Assembly (NCBI RefSeq): GCF_013359695.1
Contig: NZ_JABFMU010000005.1
Coordinates: 62,001-126,000 of the forward strand
DNA: 64,000 nt
Reading direction: 5' to 3'
Source: Pseudomonas sp. C2B4
GTDB lineage: Bacteria; Pseudomonadota; Gammaproteobacteria; Pseudomonadales; Pseudomonadaceae
Part shown: positions 16,124 through 25,134 of the stretch, piece by piece
How positions within the stretch are numbered: the first letter of the stretch is position 1
How the letters are laid out: each line of letters opens with the position of its first letter
The notes under the pieces: model-generated
What the model was told of the DNA's origin: nothing
Seen by the model: only the letters and a program-made list of their open reading frames with translations
Database searches by the model: none
Made by a program: the position numbers and the translations under genes

Positions 16124-16477
16124 TCAGCCCTGCTTCATCCCCAAACACTCAATGGATCGATCCACCATCGCCTTCGCAATCTCCAGCAAATGCCACACCG
16201 AAAACACCATGGCCCGGTCGGCACCCTTGAGATCGTCGCCACACTGGTACGCGGTGACCGAGGCACAGCGCAGCAAGTCGGCGATGTAGAGCTGGGTGTC
16301 TTCGAAGCTCACGTCCTTGCTGACGTTGTAGAACCGCAGTTCATCGGGAGGCGAGGGCTGATCGCCGGTGAGGTAGAAATCGATGGCGCGGTAGAGGGCG
16401 GAGCGGTCTCTGAGCAGGTCGTCAGTGACGGTTTCGTTGGAGGGATTTTCTGGTGGATCGGGAACGGATTTTTCCAT
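16124..16477 (-). CDS. DUF6124-type small protein
   Basis: A 117-residue protein of a pseudomonad-restricted family (DUF6124, formerly grouped near DUF3077), recognised by the VSKDVSFEDTQLYIADLLRCASVTAYQCGDDL core and the C-terminal helix HLLEIAKAMVDRSIECL. The N-terminus is acidic and proline-rich. The ATG at 16477 has AGGAG eight bases upstream. No function is established. Upstream lies an unusually structured 200-base region (16492-16700) that may be its leader. It is monocistronic, between the polyketide cluster and the methionine transporter. Confidence 0.75.
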   Translation of the reverse strand: MEKSVPDPPENPSNETVTDDLLRDRSALYRAIDFYLTGDQPSPPDELRFYNVSKDVSFEDTQLYIADLLRCASVTAYQCGDDLKGADRAMVFSVWHLLEIAKAMVDRSIECLGMKQG

Positions 16478-16491
16478 GATTTACTCCTATT

Positions 16492-16700
16492 GCTACATGG
16501 GAGCCATCACTTACCGCCTACTAAACGATTGGGTGGTGGCTGTGCGCGGGTAGTAGGCCGGTCAATAGGAAAACCGGTGCATCCAGAGATGCCCCACGCA
16601 CAGCTACCATTTTGCACGCGGCAAGAATTGCCGAGCATGGACTTGCTATGCACCTATTGTCCGGGGCTACTAAACCCGATCACTGATGAGCAGTGACCGG
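16492..16700 (-). other. Structured leader or unrecognised RNA element upstream of the DUF6124 gene
   Basis: The region holds many inverted repeats: GCCTACTA/TAGTAGGC (16516-16523/16551-16558), GCTGTGCG/CGCACAGC (16539-16546/16597-16604, extendable with mismatches to about 16 bp), CCGGT/ACCGG (16558-16562/16573-16577), GCAT/ATGC (16579-16582/16589-16592) and TCACTG/CAGTGA (16680-16685/16691-16696). CTACTAAAC occurs twice (16518 and 16667). No protein-coding frame explains it. It may be a structured 5-prime UTR or small RNA. Confidence 0.5.
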
Positions 16701-16855
16701 CCGAGACTAGTCACCGGATTTGGCAGGCGCAAGCGGGCGAAATGATCTAGGAAATGTCCTGCAAAGGAAAGGGATCGCGCCTTCGGAAAAGCTGATTTTC
16801 CTGTGCGAAAACTTACCCCAAAAGCCAAAGGGATTCCCTGTGCCGAGGGAATTTA

Positions 16856-16992
16856 TCTGTGGCGAGGGGATTTATCCCCGTTGGGCCGCGCAGCGGCCCC
16901 CAAACCATTCAATGAGGTGTATCAGGGATATGCGGTCCGCAGGTTCTGCGACTGCTGCGCAGTCGAACGGGGATAAATCCCCTCGCCACAGG
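16856..16992. repeat. Long inverted repeat of a second REP-like class
   Basis: CTGTGGCGAGGGGATTTATC from 16857 and its reverse complement ending at 16991 form near-perfect 26-base arms around about 80 bases that contain further GC-rich palindromes (CCGCGCAGCGG, CGACTGCTGCGCAGTCG). It is unrelated in sequence to the common REP of this window. It fills the gap before metI. Nothing else is seen between 16701 and 17015. Confidence 0.75.
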
Positions 16993-17015
16993 AAGCATCA
17001 CAACGGCCAGCGTAC

Positions 17016-17660
17016 TCAACGCTTGTTCAACCCCCGCGCCAGGCGATCCCCGCCCAACTGAATCACCGCCACCAACGCCACCAGCAGCACAATCACCGTC
17101 AGCATGATCTGGCTGTCGAAGCGCTGATACCCATAGCGATACGCAATGTCGCCCAACCCACCGGCACCAATCGCCCCGGCCATGGCCGAGGAGTTGATCA
17201 TGGTCACCAGGGTGATGGTGAAACCGCCGACTATCCCCGGCAGCGCTTCGGGCAGCAGCACGTGCCAAACGATGTGCTGGCGCCGGCAGCCCATGGCCTG
17301 CGCCGCTTCGATCAGGCCGTGATCCACCTCGCGCAGACTCACTTCGGCAATCCGCGCAAAGAAGGGCGTGGCAGCGATGGTCAGCGGTACCACGGCCGCC
17401 CATACGCCGTAGGTGGTGCCGACGATCAGGCGGGTGAACGGGATCAGCGCCACCATCAGGATCAGGAACGGGATCGAGCGGAACAGGTTCACGAACGCAC
17501 CCAGCGCACGATTCACCGCCGGGGCTTCGTAGATGCCGCCCTTGGAACTGGTGACCAGGATCACCGCCAGCGGAATGCCCGCCAGCAGGGCGATCAACGA
17601 CGACACGCCGACCATCAAAAACGTGTCGACAAAGCCTTGCAGCAAGCGATCAAACCACAT
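17016..17660 (-). CDS. metI: Methionine ABC transporter permease MetI
   Basis: A 214-residue permease of the MetI family with five likely membrane segments and the EAA loop [20 protein letters not shown]. Its start overlaps the end of metN by 11 bases. With MetN and MetQ it forms a methionine-uptake (MUT) transporter for L/D-methionine or related organosulfur compounds. The operon is adjacent to SfnB-type and flavin monooxygenase genes, which suggests use during sulfate limitation. Confidence 0.93.
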   Translation of the reverse strand: MWFDRLLQGFVDTFLMVGVSSLIALLAGIPLAVILVTSSKGGIYEAPAVNRALGAFVNLFRSIPFLILMVALIPFTRLIVGTTYGVWAAVVPLTIAATPFFARIAEVSLREVDHGLIEAAQAMGCRRQHIVWHVLLPEALPGIVGGFTITLVTMINSSAMAGAIGAGGLGDIAYRYGYQRFDSQIMLTVIVLLVALVAVIQLGGDRLARGLNKR

Positions 17661-18771
17661 AACCCAACACCTCCACCTGCTGCGCCCATTGACCGGCGCG
17701 CTGGCGCAATTGTTCGGCGTCCAGGGACGAGCCTGTCACCGCCAGCAGCAATTGCCCCAGTGCATGGCCCTGAATCCGTTCCACGCCACCTTGCAGCAGG
17801 CGCACACGGCCGCCGAGGGTGGCGAACAGGGCGGCGATGTCCGGTTCGTCCTGCGCCGTGCCAGTGAATTGCAGGCGCAGCACCACGGCGTCTTCCGAGG
17901 ACTGTGGTTGCGCCTGCAAGCGGCTTTGCAACTCCGCAGGCAGGGCATGCTGCAACGGCGCGAGCAAGGTCTTGCTGACCTCATGCTGCGGGTTGCCGAA
18001 GACTTCCCAGACCGGCCCCTGTTCCACCACGCGCCCGCGTTCGAGGACGACCACGCGATCGCAGATCTCGCGGATCACCGCCATTTCGTGGGTGATCAAA
18101 ATGATGGTCAGGCCCAGGCGCCGATTGATCTCGCGCAGCAGGCCGAGGATCGATTGCGTGGTCTCCGGGTCCAGCGCCGACGTGGCTTCATCGCAGAGCA
18201 GAATCGCCGGGTCGTGGACCAGCGCGCGGGCGATGCCGACGCGCTGTTTCTGCCCGCCGGAAAGCTGCGAAGGGTAGGCCTTGTGCTTGGCTTCCAGACC
18301 CACGAGCTCCAGCAGCTCACGGACTTTCTGGTCGCGTTTTTCCTTCGGTACGCCGGCAACTTTCAGCGGCAATTCGACGTTCTGCCAGACGGTCTTGGCC
18401 GACATCAGGTTGAAGTGCTGGAAGATCATGCCGATGCGCCGACGCAGCGCCACCAGACGGTCTTCATCGAACTCGCCGATGTCCACCTGATCGATCAGCA
18501 CCCGACCGCTGCTCGGCTGTTCGAGGCGGTTGATGGTGCGGATCAGCGACGACTTGCCGGCGCCGCTGCGGCCGATGATGCCGAACACTTCACCGCGCTG
18601 GATCGCCAGGTCGATGCCGTGCAGGGCGGCCACCGGTCCTTGCTGGCCGTCGTAGGTTTTGCCCAGGTTGATGAAGCGCACGTGGGCGTGGTTCAGCTCC
18701 GGGTGCAGCTCAGTTTGTATTGCTTGCTTGGGCTCTGGAATTTCCAGTCGCAGTTGGGTGGCTGCGGTCAT
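17650..18771 (-). CDS. metN: Methionine ABC transporter ATP-binding protein MetN
   Basis: A 373-residue ATPase: Walker [10 protein letters not shown], signature LSGGQKQR, Walker [14 protein letters not shown] and His in ITHEM. The C-terminal NIL domain (about residues 285-373) is the methionine-sensing regulatory domain of MetN. The N-terminus has an extra stretch of about 30 residues before the ATPase fold ([16 protein letters not shown]), longer than in E. coli. The ATG at 18771 has GGGAAAG upstream and starts two bases after the metQ stop; a TTG at 18786 is less likely. Confidence 0.93.
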   Translation of the reverse strand: MTAATQLRLEIPEPKQAIQTELHPELNHAHVRFINLGKTYDGQQGPVAALHGIDLAIQRGEVFGIIGRSGAGKSSLIRTINRLEQPSSGRVLIDQVDIGEFDEDRLVALRRRIGMIFQHFNLMSAKTVWQNVELPLKVAGVPKEKRDQKVRELLELVGLEAKHKAYPSQLSGGQKQRVGIARALVHDPAILLCDEATSALDPETTQSILGLLREINRRLGLTIILITHEMAVIREICDRVVVLERGRVVEQGPVWEVFGNPQHEVSKTLLAPLQHALPAELQSRLQAQPQSSEDAVVLRLQFTGTAQDEPDIAALFATLGGRVRLLQGGVERIQGHALGQLLLAVTGSSLDAEQLRQRAGQWAQQVEVLGYVV

Positions 18772-18773
18772 TT

Positions 18774-19583
18774 TCAGCTTTCCCAACCGGCTTGGTAGAG
18801 CTTGCCGTGGGCTTTATCCAAAGCAGCGCGAACGGCCGGCGAGTGCTGGTAGATGTCGACGAACTTGATCAGGCGCGGGTCGGTTTTGCTCTTGGGCTGG
18901 ATCACGAACTGAATCACGTATTCCTTGTGGTCCAGACCGTCGAACAGCAGGGCGGAGCCGGCATCGAAAGTCTTCGCCAGACGGATGTAGGCGGGGTAGC
19001 CCTGGACCAGATCGGCATCGTCATAGGCGCGCACCAGTTGCACCGCTTCGACCTGCAGAATCTTGATTTTTTTCGGGTTGGCGACGATGTCGTCTTCGGT
19101 GGCCTTGTAACCCACGCCTGGCTTGAGGGTAATCAGGCCGGCCTTGGCCAGCAGCTGCAAGCCGCGACCGCTGTTGATCGGGTCGTTGGCGATGGCCACG
19201 CTGGCGCCTTCTGGCAACTCGTCGAAGCTTTTGTATTTTTTCGAATAGAGGCCGACGTTGTTGATGATCCCCGGTGCGAACGGCACCAGATCAAACCCCG
19301 AGGCGGCCTTGGCGTTTTCCAGGAACGGGATGTGCTGGAAGTAGTTCACGTCGATGTCGCCGGCGGCGAGGCTGACGTTGGGGGCGATCCAGTCGGTGAA
19401 CTCCACCAGTTCGACTTTCAGGCCTTGCTTGCTGGCTTCCTCGACCGCCGCTTCCAGCGGAATGGCGAAGGCGGCGGTGGTGCCGATTTTCAACGCCGGG
19501 TCGGCGGCGAAGGTGACGGAGCTGAAGAGGCCGAGGGCCAGGGCCAGTGCTTTGACTGGGTGAGAGAAGTAAGTCTTAGTCAT
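18774..19583 (-). CDS. metQ: Methionine-binding protein MetQ (NlpA family)
   Basis: A 269-residue periplasmic binding protein of the NlpA/MetQ family: signal peptide ([20 protein letters not shown]) without a lipobox Cys, then [33 protein letters not shown] and the [16 protein letters not shown] segment typical of methionine-binding members. It is first in the metQ-metN-metI operon. Family members bind methionine. Given the neighbouring alkanesulfur genes, methionine derivatives are possible ligands. Confidence 0.92.
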   Translation of the reverse strand: MTKTYFSHPVKALALALGLFSSVTFAADPALKIGTTAAFAIPLEAAVEEASKQGLKVELVEFTDWIAPNVSLAAGDIDVNYFQHIPFLENAKAASGFDLVPFAPGIINNVGLYSKKYKSFDELPEGASVAIANDPINSGRGLQLLAKAGLITLKPGVGYKATEDDIVANPKKIKILQVEAVQLVRAYDDADLVQGYPAYIRLAKTFDAGSALLFDGLDHKEYVIQFVIQPKSKTDPRLIKFVDIYQHSPAVRAALDKAHGKLYQAGWES

Positions 19584-19630
19584 GATCAGGTTTCCAGTCA
19601 GTGCATAAAATTGGGGTGTCTATTCGGGCC

Positions 19631-19709
19631 TCATCGCTGGCAAGCCAGCTCCCACAGGTTTTTCGGGTGTTCACACGATCCCTGTGGGAGCTGGCTTGCC
19701 AGCGATGCT
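19631..19709. repeat. REP-like inverted pair, GCTGGCTTGCCAGC variant
   Basis: CATCGCTGGCAAGCCAGCTC at 19633-19652 faces CTGTGGGAGCTGGCTTGCCA from 19682. The core differs from the other REPs of the window and separates the LLM gene from metQ. Confidence 0.8.
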
Positions 19710-19710
19710 G

Positions 19711-21069
19711 TTAGCGTCGGTAGGCGGACCCGGTATGTTGCTCAGGCAAATACGCCCCTTCGCGAAACAGCTTTTCCCGCAAGCTGCCATCGTCGTAAGC
19801 GGTCTTGTACGAACCACGCCGTTGCAGTTCCGGGATCACCAGTTCGATGAAATCCACATAGCTTTCCGGCGTGACGACGCGTGTCAGGTTGAAGCCGTCC
19901 AGGCCCGTTTCGGCGATCCACGATTCGAGTTCATCCGCCACTTGTTCGGGCGAGCCGACCACGGTGATGTAGCGTCCACCGAGGGCGTGCTGGTCGAGCA
20001 GTTTGCGTCGGGTCCAGTCGTTGTTTTGCAGGTGCTTGGTGGCGGACTGGATGGCGTTGCTCTTCACGTACTGGATCGGTTCGTCGATGTCGTACTGGGA
20101 AAAATCGATCCCGGTGGACGCCGAGAAATGCGCCACGCCGGCTTCGGCACTGGCGTAGCTGCGGTATTCGGCGTGCTTCTGCCAGGACAGCTCTTCGGTC
20201 GCGCCGACAATCACGTTCAGGCCCATGAACACCTTGATGTCCTCGGGATTGCGCCCGGCCTCGACGGCACTGGCGCGCACCTTGTCCACCTGGACCTTGG
20301 TCGACGGCTTGTTCTGGCCACTGATGAACACGCACTCGGCGTGGCGCCCGGCGAACAGCAATCCACGATCGGAAGCGCCAGCCTGGAACAGCACCGGCGT
20401 GCGCTGCGGCGACGGTTCGCACAGGTGATAACCCTCGACCTGATAGAACTCGCCCTTGTGTTCGACCTTGTGCACTTTCTCCGGCTGGGCATAGACCCGC
20501 TGCTGCGGATCGTTCAACACCGCGCCGTCTTCCCAGCTGCCTTCCCAGAGCTTGTAGAGCACCTCCAGGTATTCGTCGGCCTGGTCGTAACGACGGTCGT
20601 GCTCGACCTGTTCGTTCAGGCCCATGGCCTTGGCGGCGCTGTCGAGGTAGCCGGTGACGATGTTCCAGCCCACCCGGCCGCGACTCAGGTGATCCAGCGT
20701 CGACATGCGCCGGGCGAACAGGTACGGCGGCTCGTAGGTGAGGTTGGCGGTGAGGCCGAAACCGAGGTTTTTGGTTACCGCGGCCATGGCCGACACCAGC
20801 AACAGCGGGTCGTTGACCGGCAACTGGATCGACTCCTTCAGCGGCACGTCCACCGAGTTCTGGTACACGTCATAGACGCCGACGATGTCGGCGATGAACA
20901 GGCCGTCGAACAGCCCGCGCTCCAGCAGCTGCGCCAGTTCGGTCCAGTATTCGATTGTCTTGTATTGGGTCGAGTTGTCCCGTGGATGGGTCCACAGGCC
21001 ATGGTTGATGTGCCCGATGCAGTTCATGTTGAACGCGTTGAGCAGGATCTTCTTTTTCGCGGCAGCCAT
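19711..21069 (-). CDS. LLM-class flavin-dependent monooxygenase (NtaA/SnaA/DszA family)
   Basis: A 452-residue FMNH2-dependent monooxygenase of the luciferase-like superfamily, NtaA/SnaA/DszA/DmoA branch: GHINHGLWTHPRD near the N-terminus, LDHLSRGRVGWNIVTGYLDSAA, and QAGASDRGLLFAGRHAECVF. Such enzymes cleave C-S or C-N bonds using reduced flavin supplied by a separate reductase, none of which is in the window. The start codon overlaps the stop of the sfnB copy by one base (TGATG), so the two are co-translated. Likely role: oxidative sulfur release from an organosulfur compound. The substrate is unknown. Confidence 0.88.
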   Translation of the reverse strand: MAAAKKKILLNAFNMNCIGHINHGLWTHPRDNSTQYKTIEYWTELAQLLERGLFDGLFIADIVGVYDVYQNSVDVPLKESIQLPVNDPLLLVSAMAAVTKNLGFGLTANLTYEPPYLFARRMSTLDHLSRGRVGWNIVTGYLDSAAKAMGLNEQVEHDRRYDQADEYLEVLYKLWEGSWEDGAVLNDPQQRVYAQPEKVHKVEHKGEFYQVEGYHLCEPSPQRTPVLFQAGASDRGLLFAGRHAECVFISGQNKPSTKVQVDKVRASAVEAGRNPEDIKVFMGLNVIVGATEELSWQKHAEYRSYASAEAGVAHFSASTGIDFSQYDIDEPIQYVKSNAIQSATKHLQNNDWTRRKLLDQHALGGRYITVVGSPEQVADELESWIAETGLDGFNLTRVVTPESYVDFIELVIPELQRRGSYKTAYDDGSLREKLFREGAYLPEQHTGSAYRR

Positions 21070-22262
21070 CAGATAGTCCCCCGCAGTGGCGGGTTTTCAT
21101 CGTTGAGGTAGTAATTGCCCACGGCGTAATACTTCCAGCGCACCGGGTCGTGCAGGGTATGCACCCGGGCGTTGCGCCAGTGGCGATCGAGGCCGTGTTC
21201 GCGCAGGGTCGCCTGGCTGCCCGCCAGTTCGAACAGCGTGGTTCCGGCGGCGAGGGAAATCTCGGTGCTTATGGCCCGGGCTTCGGCGACGGCAATCGAC
21301 GCGGCGGCGACGGTCTCGGCGTTGGTGTCGGCCTGGGCCTTGTCGAGGAATTCACCGGCACGTTCCAGCAACGCTTCGGTGGCGTGCAGGCGAATGCTCA
21401 GGTGGCCGAAGCTCTTGAGCGTCAGCGGATCTCCAGTGGCGGTGTCGTGTGTGGCGTCGATCCATGGCCGGGTTTTGGTGCGTACGAAGTGCAGGGCATC
21501 TTCATAGGCGGCGCGGGCGATGCCGGTGTCGATGGCCGCATGGAGAATCTGCGCCAACGGGCCGACCGGAGTCGGGCGCTCGAAGGCGGTCTGGAACGGG
21601 ATCACGTCTTCGGCGGCCACGAACACATCTTCGAACACCACCGAACCGCTGCCGGTGGTGCGCTGGCCGAAGCCGCTCCAGTCGTCGATCACCGTCAGGC
21701 CTTTGCTGTTGCTCGGCACGAAGGCCAGCTGCTGCACGCCGTTTTCATCGATCACCGAGGTCGGAATGCGTTGGGCGTAGATCGCGCCGGTGGCGTAGAA
21801 CTTGCGGCCGTTAATGCGATAGCCCCTACCGTCGCGCGTCAGACGGGTCACGCGATCGTGGGCGGTTTTGGTGCCCAGTTCAGCCAGCGCATTGCCGAAG
21901 CGCTGGCCGGCCAATACTTCGGCGTACAGGCGCTTTTTCTGCTCTTCGCTGCCGTTCACCCGCAGCACTTCCAGGGCATAAAAATGATTCTGCGGGATCT
22001 GTCCCAGCGAGCCATCGGCCTGGGCGATCAAGGCGATGACCTTGGCCAGGGTGACGTTGGAAACACCGGCGCCGCCGTATTCTCTGGGCACGCTGATGCC
22101 CCACAGGCCCGAGCGGGAAAACACTTCCAGCTCCGGGTGCGGCAAGCGGCGTTCGCGGTCGCGCAGGGCGCTGTCGCGTTTGAAATCTTCGGCCAGGTCG
22201 CTGGCGACGATCAGGGCTTGCTCATCGCTGGTGATGACCGCGACGGGATGAGAAAGAGTCAT
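21069..22262 (-). CDS. SfnB-family acyl-CoA-dehydrogenase-like sulfur acquisition oxidoreductase (copy 1)
   Basis: A 397-residue flavoprotein of the acyl-CoA dehydrogenase fold, SfnB/DszC-like: N-terminal helical domain with GLWGISVPREYGGAGVS, the middle beta domain with GYRINGRKFYATGAIYA and VIDDWSGFGQRTTGSGSVVF, and the C-terminal LDRHWRNARVHTLHDPVRWK motif. SfnB in P. putida supports growth on dimethyl sulfone. Many bacteria carry several paralogs. It is 23 bases from copy 2 and overlaps the flavin monooxygenase gene, so all three form an operon. It is clearly homologous to copy 2 over the full length. Confidence 0.87.
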   Translation of the reverse strand: MTLSHPVAVITSDEQALIVASDLAEDFKRDSALRDRERRLPHPELEVFSRSGLWGISVPREYGGAGVSNVTLAKVIALIAQADGSLGQIPQNHFYALEVLRVNGSEEQKKRLYAEVLAGQRFGNALAELGTKTAHDRVTRLTRDGRGYRINGRKFYATGAIYAQRIPTSVIDENGVQQLAFVPSNSKGLTVIDDWSGFGQRTTGSGSVVFEDVFVAAEDVIPFQTAFERPTPVGPLAQILHAAIDTGIARAAYEDALHFVRTKTRPWIDATHDTATGDPLTLKSFGHLSIRLHATEALLERAGEFLDKAQADTNAETVAAASIAVAEARAISTEISLAAGTTLFELAGSQATLREHGLDRHWRNARVHTLHDPVRWKYYAVGNYYLNDENPPLRGTI

Positions 22263-22285
22263 GAGTTTCTCCAGATGTCTGGTCG

Positions 22286-23527
22286 TCAGATCCAGGAATG
22301 GCGAGCCGGCAGGGTGCCGTTCAGGTGATAGGCGCCGACCGCGTGATATTTCCAGCGCACCGGGTCGTGCAACGTGTGCACCCGCGCGTTGCGCCAGTGG
22401 CGATCAAGGTTGAATTCGGCGAGGGTGGCGCGGCTGCCGGCCAGCTCGAAGAGCTTTTCGCTGGCCAGCAACGAGATCTCGGTGGTCAGGACTTTGGCTT
22501 CGGCCACGGCAATCGACGCGCGGGCGGCGGACTCGGCGGTCAGTGGCGCGGCGTGCACCTGGTCGAGCACTTGCCCGGCCTTGCGCAGCAGGGCTTCGGC
22601 GGCGTGCAGTTCGATTTTCAGTTTGCCGATGTCGGCGATCACGTACAGGTCATCGCTGGCCCGTTCAACGTTGGCGTCGATCCACGGCCGCGCGCGGGTT
22701 TTCACGAAGTCGATGGCGTCGTCGATGGCGCCCCGGGCGATGCCGGCGTCGATGGCCGCCTGGATCAACTGCGAAACGGCGCCCTGGGTGTTGGGCTTGT
22801 CGTTGATCTTCCAGTTATCGATCACCAGCTCGGCGTCCACCTGCACGTTGTTGAGCAGGATCGTGCCGCTGGCGGTGGTGCGCTGGCCGAAGCCGGACCA
22901 GTCATCGACGATCCGCAGCCCCGGTGTACCGCGGCGCACGAAAGCCAGTACTTGCTTGCCGTCGTCGTTGAGCGCCTTGACCGCCACCCAGTGGGCGAAC
23001 AGTGCGCCGGTGGAGTAGAACTTCTGCCCGTTGAGGACAAAACCTTCGCCGTTGGCGGTGATGCGCGCCTTGAGTTCCAGGGTGTTTTTGGTGCCGCGTT
23101 CCGGCCCGGCGTTGCCGATGCGCCAGCCTTCGAGCACGGTTTTGAACAGCTGCTTTTTCTGCGCTTCGGTGGCGCTGCCGAGCACCAGATTGAGGATGCC
23201 GAACTGGTTCTGCGGGATCTGCCCCAGCGCCGGATCGGCGGCGGAAATGATCGCGAACACCTCGGCGAGGGTCACGAAAGAAACCTGCGGCCCACCGTAC
23301 TCGCGCGGGATGGCGATGCTGCCAAGGCCGCTGCGGGTGAACTGTTCGATTTCCGACCACGGCAGCTTGCGCTGCTGGTCACGTTTGGCCGCTTGCAGGC
23401 GGGCGGTTTGCGCCAGCTCATGGGCGGCCTTGATGGCTTGTGCGTCGTTGCGCAGCACTTGCGCGGGCAACAACAATGGGGCGATATCCAGGTCACTCTG
23501 GACGATTGCATCTGCCAGACTGGACAT
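22286..23527 (-). CDS. SfnB-family sulfur acquisition oxidoreductase (copy 2)
   Basis: A 413-residue paralog of the next gene, with the same landmarks (GLGSIAIPREYGGPQVS, GFVLNGQKFYSTGALFA, IVDDWSGFGQRTTASGTIL, LDRHWRNARVHTLHDPVRWK). It leads the sulfur operon and begins at the ATG at 23527 behind AAGGAG. The two copies may have different substrates or act as a pair. Since they are well diverged, this is not a recent duplication. Expression is probably induced by sulfate limitation (CysB/SfnR type), which is inference. Confidence 0.87.
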   Translation of the reverse strand: MSSLADAIVQSDLDIAPLLLPAQVLRNDAQAIKAAHELAQTARLQAAKRDQQRKLPWSEIEQFTRSGLGSIAIPREYGGPQVSFVTLAEVFAIISAADPALGQIPQNQFGILNLVLGSATEAQKKQLFKTVLEGWRIGNAGPERGTKNTLELKARITANGEGFVLNGQKFYSTGALFAHWVAVKALNDDGKQVLAFVRRGTPGLRIVDDWSGFGQRTTASGTILLNNVQVDAELVIDNWKINDKPNTQGAVSQLIQAAIDAGIARGAIDDAIDFVKTRARPWIDANVERASDDLYVIADIGKLKIELHAAEALLRKAGQVLDQVHAAPLTAESAARASIAVAEAKVLTTEISLLASEKLFELAGSRATLAEFNLDRHWRNARVHTLHDPVRWKYHAVGAYHLNGTLPARHSWI

Positions 23528-23639
23528 CAGTGCCGCTCCTTGGCTGCACGCAATGCCCTGGCGATCTGCACTGGGGTGATTGTGTTCCGGACCATACCTA
23601 CCTCACATCTTATGGAAGCGCCGCGGTGCGGCGAACGAA

Positions 23640-23740
23640 AACAAGGATGTCCGGTGGTCCGGTGTATATACCCTAAGCGTTTATAAAAAAGTATTGAACT
23701 AACTTTTAGGAATATATATAGAAGTGTGTCGCCACGAACT
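23640..23740 (-). promoter_or_regulatory. AT-rich probable promoter region of the sfnB operon
   Basis: The stretch 23665-23725 is strongly AT-rich (TATATAC, TTTATAAAAAAG, AATATATATAG), unlike its surroundings, and lies 140-200 bases upstream of the first sfnB copy. No exact -35/-10 pair or sigma-54 GG/GC element could be fixed. Confidence 0.35.
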
Positions 23741-23798
23741 GTACGTAGAGAAACACTTGTTTCTGTAGCAACAGTTCACTGTCCAAATTGGCTTTTTG

Positions 23799-23897
23799 CA
23801 GGAGCAAGCTTGCTCGCGATGGTCGTTAACGAAGACGCGTCATTTCTGGCTAAACGCGGCGCATTTGAGTCCATCGCGAGCGAGCTCGCCCCTACAG
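23799..23897. repeat. REP inverted pair (GGAGCAAGCTTGCTCGCGAT variant)
   Basis: GGAGCAAGCTTGCTCGCGAT from 23801 faces CATCGCGAGCGAGCTCGCCC ending near 23891. It lies between the sfnB operon and the hypothetical gene. Confidence 0.75.
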
Positions 23898-24659
23898 AGG
23901 GTTGCGGGCCTTGCCGGCCGATTTGAGCGTTTTCTTCGATCGGGCTTTGAGGCATGGATGGGCAAAACCAATCCTCAACGTCCGTGCCGGCGCCCAACGC
24001 GAGTTGTTGCCGACCCGGTCGAGGATGCAGTAGGTCACCTCCAGCCGCAGATCTTCGCCGGCCTGGATGATGATCGCAGGCGGCACCCAAACCTGAATCG
24101 GCAAGCCCACATCGCGCGCCTTGAGCCGGGGCAGGTCCATGCGCGCATCGCCCCAGCGCAGGGTTATTTCGTCGCCCTCTGACATGTTGGTGTAGGGCTC
24201 GATGGTCAGCGGGACGCCGCGCTGGATCTGTTGCGGGTTGACCCCACGCCGCCGGATGGTCGCCGGCAAGCTCACTGGCGCCAGGCACTGATTTTCGTCC
24301 CCCCAGTGGGGTGAAGATGGACTGCCAGGGCAGTCGAGTTTGACCTGCACCCGGGTCGCCACCGACAGCGCCGGGTTACGTCCGACCTGCATCACGCGGT
24401 AGTGCACCCAGGCGGAGCCGCTGGCGATAAAGCTTTCCGGCACCCGCAGGCTGACGGCGTGGCCAACGTTCTTTGCAGACAGCACGCGGGAGGCGACGAA
24501 GCTGCCGTTCCAGAACAATTCAATCAGGTCGCCGGTGTCCATGTTGGCGTACGGCCCTACGTCGACCAACAGGTTCGCGGCAGCAAGGATGTTGATACCG
24601 GCGTTGTTGGATTGCAGCGTCGGTGGCGCAAGTGACGGAATGTGTGAGATGCAGATCAT
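23892..24659 (-). CDS. Hypothetical protein with two tandem beta-type repeats
   Basis: A 255-residue protein of unknown function made of two related units of about 80 residues. Unit 1 contains VDVGPYANMDTGDLIELFWN, later NVGHAVSLRVPESFIASG and VHYRVMQVGRNP. Unit 2 contains TIEPYTNMSEGDEITLRWGD, VGLPIQVWVPPAIIIQAG and VTYCILDRVGNN. The shared pattern PY.NM..GD.I.L.W ... VG ... VP...I..G ... Y.V/I ... N suggests two beta-sandwich domains. There is no signal peptide. The C-terminus is basic. The ATG at 24659 has AAGGAGAG upstream; an earlier in-frame start at 24815 lacks one. It is monocistronic. Confidence 0.7.
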   Translation of the reverse strand: MICISHIPSLAPPTLQSNNAGINILAAANLLVDVGPYANMDTGDLIELFWNGSFVASRVLSAKNVGHAVSLRVPESFIASGSAWVHYRVMQVGRNPALSVATRVQVKLDCPGSPSSPHWGDENQCLAPVSLPATIRRRGVNPQQIQRGVPLTIEPYTNMSEGDEITLRWGDARMDLPRLKARDVGLPIQVWVPPAIIIQAGEDLRLEVTYCILDRVGNNSRWAPARTLRIGFAHPCLKARSKKTLKSAGKARNPL

Positions 24660-25134
24660 GGGGGTTCTCTCCTTGAAGTTCTGCGACGAAATCCATTTCT
24701 GCAAAAACATGAAATTCGAACAGCAAAACCGTTCATTACTTTGAGTTGAAATAATGAGTGTGCATGTTGGGCGCCGATTGGAGAGTAGATAAGAGTGCGC
24801 TTGAATAAGTGTCAATAGAGGTGGTTAGTTGTATGAGGAATTGAGTGTTATTCAGAAAGTTCCTACGCTTTGAAGTTAATAAACTCTCTCATTGCGTCGA
24901 AGTTGACCCTGAGAGCGTAGCGTTTTCTGGGGTGTGCTGGGAGTGTCGGGGCGTTGGAGATCCAGGCAGGCATGCCAGGTGATGTTGGGAATCTTCGAGC
25001 AACCTATATATGTACCGCGCGCGCTGACAAGCGTGCGTTATTGTCTGTGCGGTTTAATTATGTGGGAATGGAACTTCGGGAGGGTGGTTTAACTTCCGTC
25101 CGTGGAAGTTAATGGTTTGTTGCGAGGGGGTTTA
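24660..25134. other. Intergenic region, no gene recognised
   Basis: About 475 bases of rather AT-rich DNA between the hypothetical gene and tcyN. It contains a small hairpin, AACTTCC/GGAAGTT, near 25090-25110. This may end the tcyN transcript, although the T-run is poor. No convincing open frame or known RNA was seen. Confidence 0.5.

Noticed and set aside
23528..23760. Sigma-54 promoter for the sfnB operon
   Set aside because: SfnR-type control would predict a GG-N10-GC element. Scanning the minus strand gave no acceptable match, so only an AT-rich promoter region is listed.
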